Of a stretch of DNA of 64,000 nt, positions 60,090 to 64,000 are shown in pieces. A program made the translations under genes and the position numbers. This stretch comes from Acrocarpospora corrugata (GTDB lineage: Bacteria > Actinomycetota > Actinomycetes > Streptosporangiales > Streptosporangiaceae). Location of the stretch: the NCBI RefSeq assembly GCF_009687845.1, contig NZ_BLAD01000055.1:857-64856 (forward strand), written 5' to 3'. Each line of letters begins with the position of its first letter. The stretch's first letter is position 1. The notes below the pieces were generated by a model that did not search any database, was not told the DNA's origin, and worked only from the letters and a program-made list of their open reading frames with translations.

Positions 60090-60960
60090 CGACCATGACG
60101 CCTTTCTCAGCGGAAAGCGCGGCACGCAGGCGCTTGACCGTGTCCTGCGCGGCGTCACTGTCCGGCGCGTCACGCAACGTCGCCTCCACCAGCCCATCGA
60201 CGATCCGCGTCTCCGCCACGCCCTCGACCCCCCGCGCCGCCTCCGCCACAGCCGCGGCCCGCCCGGCCGGCGCGACGATGACCGCAGGCTGCCCAGAACC
60301 CCCGGGAAAGTGCCTGCTCAACGTCGCCTGCGCCGCCACCGACGGCGCATCGTTCACAAAAGTCTCATCCAGCGGTACGCCTCTCGCGTTCAACTGCGGC
60401 GCGAAAAGAGCGAGCCCGACGGCGGCAGCACAGTCCCGATCCAGAGCCGAAGCGGATGCTGATCGACCAAGGCGGCCACCCGCCGCCAAATCCCACTGGC
60501 CTCAGCCCGGTACGGCTTCGCCGGCCACAAAGCCGCACGATCCAGCAGAACAAGAACAGCAGGCAGAAAGGTGAGCGCGCTGAGCGCCGCACACACACGA
60601 TGCCGATGGCGCCCACCGGCCCGAGCGCACGATTGTTGGTCAGGCTGCTGAGCAGCAGCGCCAGCGCCACCGTGGCCGCACTGGCGACGATCGGCGCGAA
60701 CGAACGCCGCAACGCGACGCGGCCCGCGGCGAAGCGGTCGCCCGTCGCGGCCAGTTCCTCCCGGAAACGGGCGGTCAGCAGCAACGCGTAGTCGGTGGCC
60801 GCGCCGATGACCAGGATGAACAGGATCCCCTGCACCTGGCCGTCGACCCGGACGACGCCACGGTCGGCCAGGACGTACACGACGGCGTAGGCCAGGCCCA
60901 GCGCGAAGACCGCGCCCATGATGATGACGAGAGGCAGCAGCAGACTCCCGCCCTCCGCCT
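60090..60960 (-). pseudogene. broken MMPL-family transporter
   Basis: Three minus-strand frames together give MMPL (RND-like lipid transporter) sequence. The first is about 60960-60590 (VFALGLAYAVVYVLADRG, then GAATDYALLLTARFREELA, the conserved GxxxDY motif). The second is about 60610-60430 (ALSALTFLPAVLVLLDRAAL). The third is about 60440-60090 (FAPQLNARGVPLDETFVNDA, then AVIVAPAGRAAAVAEAARGV). At least two frameshifts separate them, and both ends are missing, since a full protein has about 700 residues. It is a decayed gene between the two glycoside hydrolases. Confidence 0.8.
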
Positions 60961-61024
60961 AGCTCAGTGATCAGGAACTCGATGTCCTGACCCTGTCTTC
61001 GGGTGCGTGGGCTGAATGGTTGCA

Positions 61025-61237
61025 CTAGCGACGGCGGGCCACCAGGGTCGTTATCAACAGAGCCACCACAAACACCGCTCCGAGAGTGAGCAGCAGGCGT
61101 GCTATCAGGAGATTCAGGTTGCCCAGGGCGCTGATCACCGGTGTTTCCGGCGCGACATACAAGACCACCATCCACAGCAGGCCGATGACCCATGAAGACA
61201 TCGTCGCTATGACCAGCCAGCGTCTGGAACTATTCAT
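61025..61237 (-). CDS. crgA: CrgA-like small membrane protein
   Basis: 70 residues from the ATG at 61237 (GGGAG four bases upstream). Two membrane helices flank a short loop: SSWVIGLLWMVVLYVAPETP and LNLLIARLLLTLGAVFVVALL. The GLLWMVVLY...LGNLNLLI pattern is that of CrgA (PF06781), a cell-division inhibitor that interacts with the septum machinery of actinomycetes. The usual basic N-terminus is very short and the genomic context is not the standard one near pknB, so this is probably a paralogue. Confidence 0.6.
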   Translation of the reverse strand: MNSSRRWLVIATMSSWVIGLLWMVVLYVAPETPVISALGNLNLLIARLLLTLGAVFVVALLITTLVARRR

Positions 61238-61460
61238 CGGACTCCCTGTGCGACGTCTTCCTGGCCCGAACATGACACAGGAGCGTGTGCGCCGGCGTGT
61301 GCATCCGACCACGCTGATGGATGTTTCATTTATCCACCGAAACGTTCTGTCCGTGACATGGCCTGTTGGGAAAAGCGCGGCCGAATCTGTTGCTTCTGGG
61401 TGTGACCGGACCTACGTTGACGCCACTCCAGCCGAATCCGAACCGCGGAAACGTCGAAAT

Positions 61461-61482
61461 ATCGTCGAAGCGCTTCGACGAT
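61461..61482. promoter_or_regulatory. 22-bp perfect palindrome upstream of GH12 gene
   Basis: Each arm is ATCGTCGAAGC read inward, giving a gapless 22-bp palindrome with centre GAAGC-GCTTC. LacI-family operators have this form with a central CG. It lies 58 bases before the GH12 start codon, in the promoter or leader, so a LacI-type repressor of cellulase expression is a plausible ligand. A related GTCGAAATATCGTC lies just upstream. Confidence 0.65.
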
Positions 61483-61540
61483 GCGGATTCGACAAGACGG
61501 CGCCCGCCGTCAGCAAGGACAGCAACGGGAGAGGAAGATC

Positions 61541-62233
61541 ATGCACAGAACGCTACGTCTCTTCGTTCCGGCCTCCATGCTCGTAGTGCTCGTCGGGCTG
61601 CTCGCCCAGCCGGCCCAGGCGGCCGTCTGGTCCTCGTCGGCCCAGTGGGGCACCTGGACCAACAGCGGCTTCACCCTCTACAACAACATCTGGGGCGGCG
61701 GCGCGGGCCCGCAGACGATCTGGGCGAACTCCGCGAGCAACTGGGGCGTCTGGGCGAACCACCCCAACACCGGCGGCGTGAAGTCCTACCCCAACGTCAG
61801 CCGGAACGTGAACCGCCGGATCAGCGCCCTGACCACCGCGACCAGCAGCTTCAACGTCACCGTCCCCGGCGGCGGCGCGTACGCGACGGCCTACGACATC
61901 TGGTGCGACGGCCACACCTACGAGATCATGCTCTGGATGAACAAGACCGGCCCGGTCGGACCGCTCGGTTCACGCCAGACCACGGCGACGGTCGGCGGCC
62001 ACTCCTGGGACATCTACCGCGGCTCCAACGGCTCCAACCAGGTGTTCTCGTTCGTGAGCCGCGGCAACGCGAACTCGGGCACCGTGAACATCAAAGCCAT
62101 CCTGACCTGGCTCAGAACCAGCAACTGGTTCGGCGACGTGACCCTGGGCGACGTCCAGTTCGGCTACGAGATCACCTCATCCAGCGGCGGCATGGACTTC
62201 CGCACCAACAGCTACTCCCTGTCGACCAGCTGA
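61541..62233 (+). CDS. secreted GH12 endoglucanase
   Basis: 230 residues from the ATG at 61541 (GAGAGGAAG upstream); the frame start at 61481 lies inside the palindrome and is rejected. A signal peptide (LVVLVGLLAQPAQA) is followed by the GH12 beta-jelly roll: WSSSAQWGTWTNSGFTLYNN, IWGGGAGPQTIWANSASNWG, the nucleophile Glu in YEIMLWMNKTGPVGPLG and the acid/base Glu in FGYEITSSSGGMDF. No carbohydrate-binding module is attached. GH12 enzymes cleave beta-1,4-glucan or xyloglucan. It lies about 1.6 kb from the GH11 xylanase, so the two likely act on plant cell walls together. Confidence 0.95.
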   Translation: MHRTLRLFVPASMLVVLVGLLAQPAQAAVWSSSAQWGTWTNSGFTLYNNIWGGGAGPQTIWANSASNWGVWANHPNTGGVKSYPNVSRNVNRRISALTTATSSFNVTVPGGGAYATAYDIWCDGHTYEIMLWMNKTGPVGPLGSRQTTATVGGHSWDIYRGSNGSNQVFSFVSRGNANSGTVNIKAILTWLRTSNWFGDVTLGDVQFGYEITSSSGGMDFRTNSYSLSTS

Positions 62234-62319
62234 CTGGGCGAGCGTGATCGCTGAGCGTGGCTGCGCAGGTCATCAGTCGATACCGCGCAGCCACCGGGCA
62301 GCCCGCGAAAGAGATCGGC

Positions 62320-62991
62320 CTAGAGATCGTCTGCCGGTTGTAGGTGGGGGTTGAGTTCGAAGGTTCGCCAGATTCGGCCGATGGTCGATTTTGACAGGCC
62401 GCTGTGCTGGGCCATGGTGGCGCGGGACCAGCGGGAGGCGTTCTTGGGGGACTCCTGGGTGGTGGCGATGATGACCTGTTCGACCTGTTCGGGGGTGATG
62501 GTGGTCGGGCGGCCGCGGCGCTGGCGGTTGGCGAGGCCTTCGAGGCGGCGGCGGACGAAGCGGTTGCGCCATTTGGAGACCGTGTCGGCGTGGATGCCGA
62601 GGTCGGCGGCGACGTCCTCGTTGCTTTTGCCTTCGGCGCAGGCCAGCAGGATTCGGGCGCGCAGGCCGATGCCGGCCGCGGTGCCGTCGGCGCGGGACCA
62701 TTCGGCGAGTTGGGCGCGTTCCTGGTCGGTGAGGCCGATGTGGACTTTGGGGCGGCCGGGGCGGCCGGTGTCGATGAGGCCGGTCAGGCCGGCTTTGGCG
62801 AAGCGGGCGCGCCATTTGCCGACCGTTATCCCGGTGATGCCGAGGTCGGCGGCGATGCGTTCGTTGACGGCTCCGGGTTCGGCGCTGCGCAGCACGATCT
62901 CGGCGCGCATCGCAAGGGCGGGTACGGAGTCGTCCTGGGACCAGCTGATCAGTTGCTCGCGCTCCTCATCGGTCAGGTCGAGTTTGGTCAC
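62320..62991 (-). CDS. IS630-derived DNA-binding protein without DDE domain
   Basis: 223 residues from the GTG at 62991, which has GGAGAG seven bases upstream; a longer frame to 63021 lacks this. It contains two tandem copies of the IS630-type N-terminal module. The first is about residues 1-70 (LTDEEREQLISWSQDDSVPA, AADLGITGITVGKWRARFAK). The second is about 80-150 (LTDQERAQLAEWSRADGTAA, AADLGIHADTVSKWRNRFVR). A Tnp winged helix follows (TPEQVEQVIIATTQESPKNA, GLSKSTIGRIWRTFELNPHL). The protein stops where the catalytic domain would begin. Either a truncated transposase or a domesticated regulator. No terminal inverted repeats were recognised. Confidence 0.75.
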   Translation of the reverse strand: MTKLDLTDEEREQLISWSQDDSVPALAMRAEIVLRSAEPGAVNERIAADLGITGITVGKWRARFAKAGLTGLIDTGRPGRPKVHIGLTDQERAQLAEWSRADGTAAGIGLRARILLACAEGKSNEDVAADLGIHADTVSKWRNRFVRRRLEGLANRQRRGRPTTITPEQVEQVIIATTQESPKNASRWSRATMAQHSGLSKSTIGRIWRTFELNPHLQPADDL

Positions 62992-63412
62992 GGGAAAGCT
63001 CTCCAGTCGCATCCACTGCACGACAAACTAATTTCGTGCGGTATCAATGGACGCACTGATGTGCGTCGCGCGACCAGAGCCATTGCCTGTCGAGAAAACC
63101 GGAGTAGTGGTCCTGCCCGGCGCGGGCCAACGTATTTTCCGGTCGAATTCCGACGCATTATCCGGTCTAATTATGGCGCGTTAGTCAGTGGTGTGATTTA
63201 CGTCACACTCGCCTTCGTCGGGTATTGAACAGGCGGCCTGCGCGAGGCGTCTAGCTGCGAGAACGCCGATATTTATCACTATTCACGAATGCCTCACACC
63301 ATTATCCGAATAACTTCCGAAACATGTTCCCGGTCTTGTAGCGTCTGGCTGTTCCTTTACTGACGCATGGGGCGCAAGTGACGTCCCACGACAGACCTGG
63401 GGTTACGGCATC
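62992..63412. other. intergenic region upstream of the protease gene
   Basis: About 420 bases between divergent genes. The only clear element is the Crp-type palindrome at 63192-63207. The stretch 63240-63330 is A/T-richer and probably carries the protease promoter, but no clean -35/-10 pair stands out. Confidence 0.5.
63192..63207. promoter_or_regulatory. Crp/GlxR-type binding site
   Basis: TGTGA-TTTACG-TCACA matches the consensus TGTGA-N6-TCACA exactly, with one further symmetric G-C pair on each side. It lies 206 bases upstream of the protease start codon. Actinobacterial Crp-family regulators recognise this palindrome. Confidence 0.65.
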
Positions 63413-64000
63413 ATGAAACGCACTCTCATTGTGGGCGGCATCAGCGCGGGCCTGCTGGCCTCCGCTCTCGTCTCCTCCCCGGCCCAGGCCGGCGACGAAG
63501 TCCCGTCGGTCATCCTGGCCAACACCAACCTCGCCGCGCGGCAGGTCGCCGCGTTCTGGTACGGCGAGGCCAAGGCCAACCTGACCGGCGCCACGCCGTA
63601 CAACGTGGAGACCAAGGTCGTCGCCAAGCACGTCTCGACCGGTGGGCCGGCCGCGGACAGCAAGCCGGGCACGGTCCCGGCGATCGGCGACGAGAAGAAG
63701 AGCACCAGCAAGTCGAAGAACGTCAACCTGCCCAAGACCACGGGCAAGGTGTTCTTCATCGGCGCCGACCACAAGCCGCACTGGTGCACGGGCACCTCTG
63801 TCCAGTCGGCTTACCGCAACCTGGTCGCGACCGCCGGCCACTGCGTGTACGACACCGAGAGCAACAAGGCGACGCTCGACAAGTGGGTCTTCATCCCCGG
63901 GTACTACGAGGGCAAGACTCCGTGGGGCATCTACGTCGGTAAGCAGGGCTTCACCCACTACGACTACGACGTCTACGAGGACGGCGACCGCGACTACGCG
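63413..64000 (+). CDS. secreted trypsin-like serine protease (partial)
   Basis: 196 codons are visible; the gene runs past the right edge. A Sec signal peptide (KRTLIVGGISAGLLASALVS, then SPAQA) is followed by a propeptide-like region with Ser/Lys-rich KKSTSKSKN. The catalytic domain begins GKVFFIGADHKPHWCTGTSV and contains the active-site His in LVATAGHCVYDTESN. Then come WVFIPGYYEGKTPWGIYVGK and a DYDVYEDG stretch probably approaching the catalytic Asp. This is the chymotrypsin-fold, V8-like family of secreted actinomycete endopeptidases. The catalytic Ser is beyond the window. Confidence 0.9.
   Translation, partial: MKRTLIVGGISAGLLASALVSSPAQAGDEVPSVILANTNLAARQVAAFWYGEAKANLTGATPYNVETKVVAKHVSTGGPAADSKPGTVPAIGDEKKSTSKSKNVNLPKTTGKVFFIGADHKPHWCTGTSVQSAYRNLVATAGHCVYDTESNKATLDKWVFIPGYYEGKTPWGIYVGKQGFTHYDYDVYEDGDRDYA

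Noticed and set aside
63302-63958. 218-codon minus-strand frame at the right end
   Set aside because: Antisense of the secreted protease, which has a signal peptide and the TAGHC catalytic motif.

Overview
This 64 kb window is chromosomal DNA from a high-GC actinomycete. The evidence is strong G/C third-position bias, many GTG starts, paired XRE/DUF397 regulators, BTAD/SARP and LAL-type giant regulators, a CrgA-like protein and secreted GH11-CBM2 and GH12 hydrolases. The gene families fit Streptosporangiales or a related filamentous order, but no 16S rRNA or other marker fixes the genus.

Positions 1 to about 34.3 kb look like the right part of an integrative and conjugative element (ICE) inserted at the 3' end of a tRNA-Lys(TTT) gene (34342-34413, minus strand). 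Its left end lies outside the window or was not recognised. From the left it holds: a four-gene transposon (DUF6431 protein, DDE transposase, small ORF, ExeA/TniB-like ATPase running off the edge); a regulatory block (DUF397/XRE pair, RsbW-like ATPase, a regulator with three GntR-like domains, a membrane-tethered BTAD protein, an HTH protein, a second ATPase with a long tail); an AT-richer control region (about 11.1-11.5 kb); and a plus-strand operon (two-winged-helix protein, DUF932 protein, three small paralogues sharing AQx4WW and AAxxFL motifs, a ParB-like protein) followed by an Mrr endonuclease gene. A minus-strand conjugation module then runs from 27.95 down to 17.5 kb: a divergent sigma-like protein, a pilin-like protein, VirB6-like, PrgI, VirB4, coupling ATPase, replication-relaxation protein and an SLT+NlpC/P60 wall hydrolase. 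After a secreted protein come a degenerate methyltransferase-like gene overlapping an intact DNA methyltransferase gene, then excisionase, tyrosine integrase and a small secreted cargo protein next to the tRNA.

From 34.5 to 40 kb is ordinary chromosome: glutaryl-CoA dehydrogenase-like, PspC, MFS, a zincin protease, a membrane metallophosphoesterase and a tRNA cluster Glu-Asp-Phe with a promoter and a strong terminator. From 40 to 50 kb are two very large regulators (a LAL-type LuxR protein and a SARP-AAA protein), a BASS-family symporter, a DUF4188 protein, a TipA-like MerR regulator and several gene remnants.

From 50 to 64 kb the content shifts to the cell surface and secretion. There is a cysteine-rich collagen-like protein, a DUF3494 ice-binding-fold protein, a NarL/DesK-type two-component system, and a CcbP-like calcium-binding protein with an unknown partner. 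Then come a GH11 xylanase and a GH12 glucanase, each preceded by a palindromic operator candidate, with a broken MMPL transporter between them. The window ends with an IS630-derived DNA-binding protein lacking its catalytic domain and a secreted trypsin-like protease that runs off the edge and has a Crp-type site upstream.

All family assignments come from reading motifs; no database search was run.
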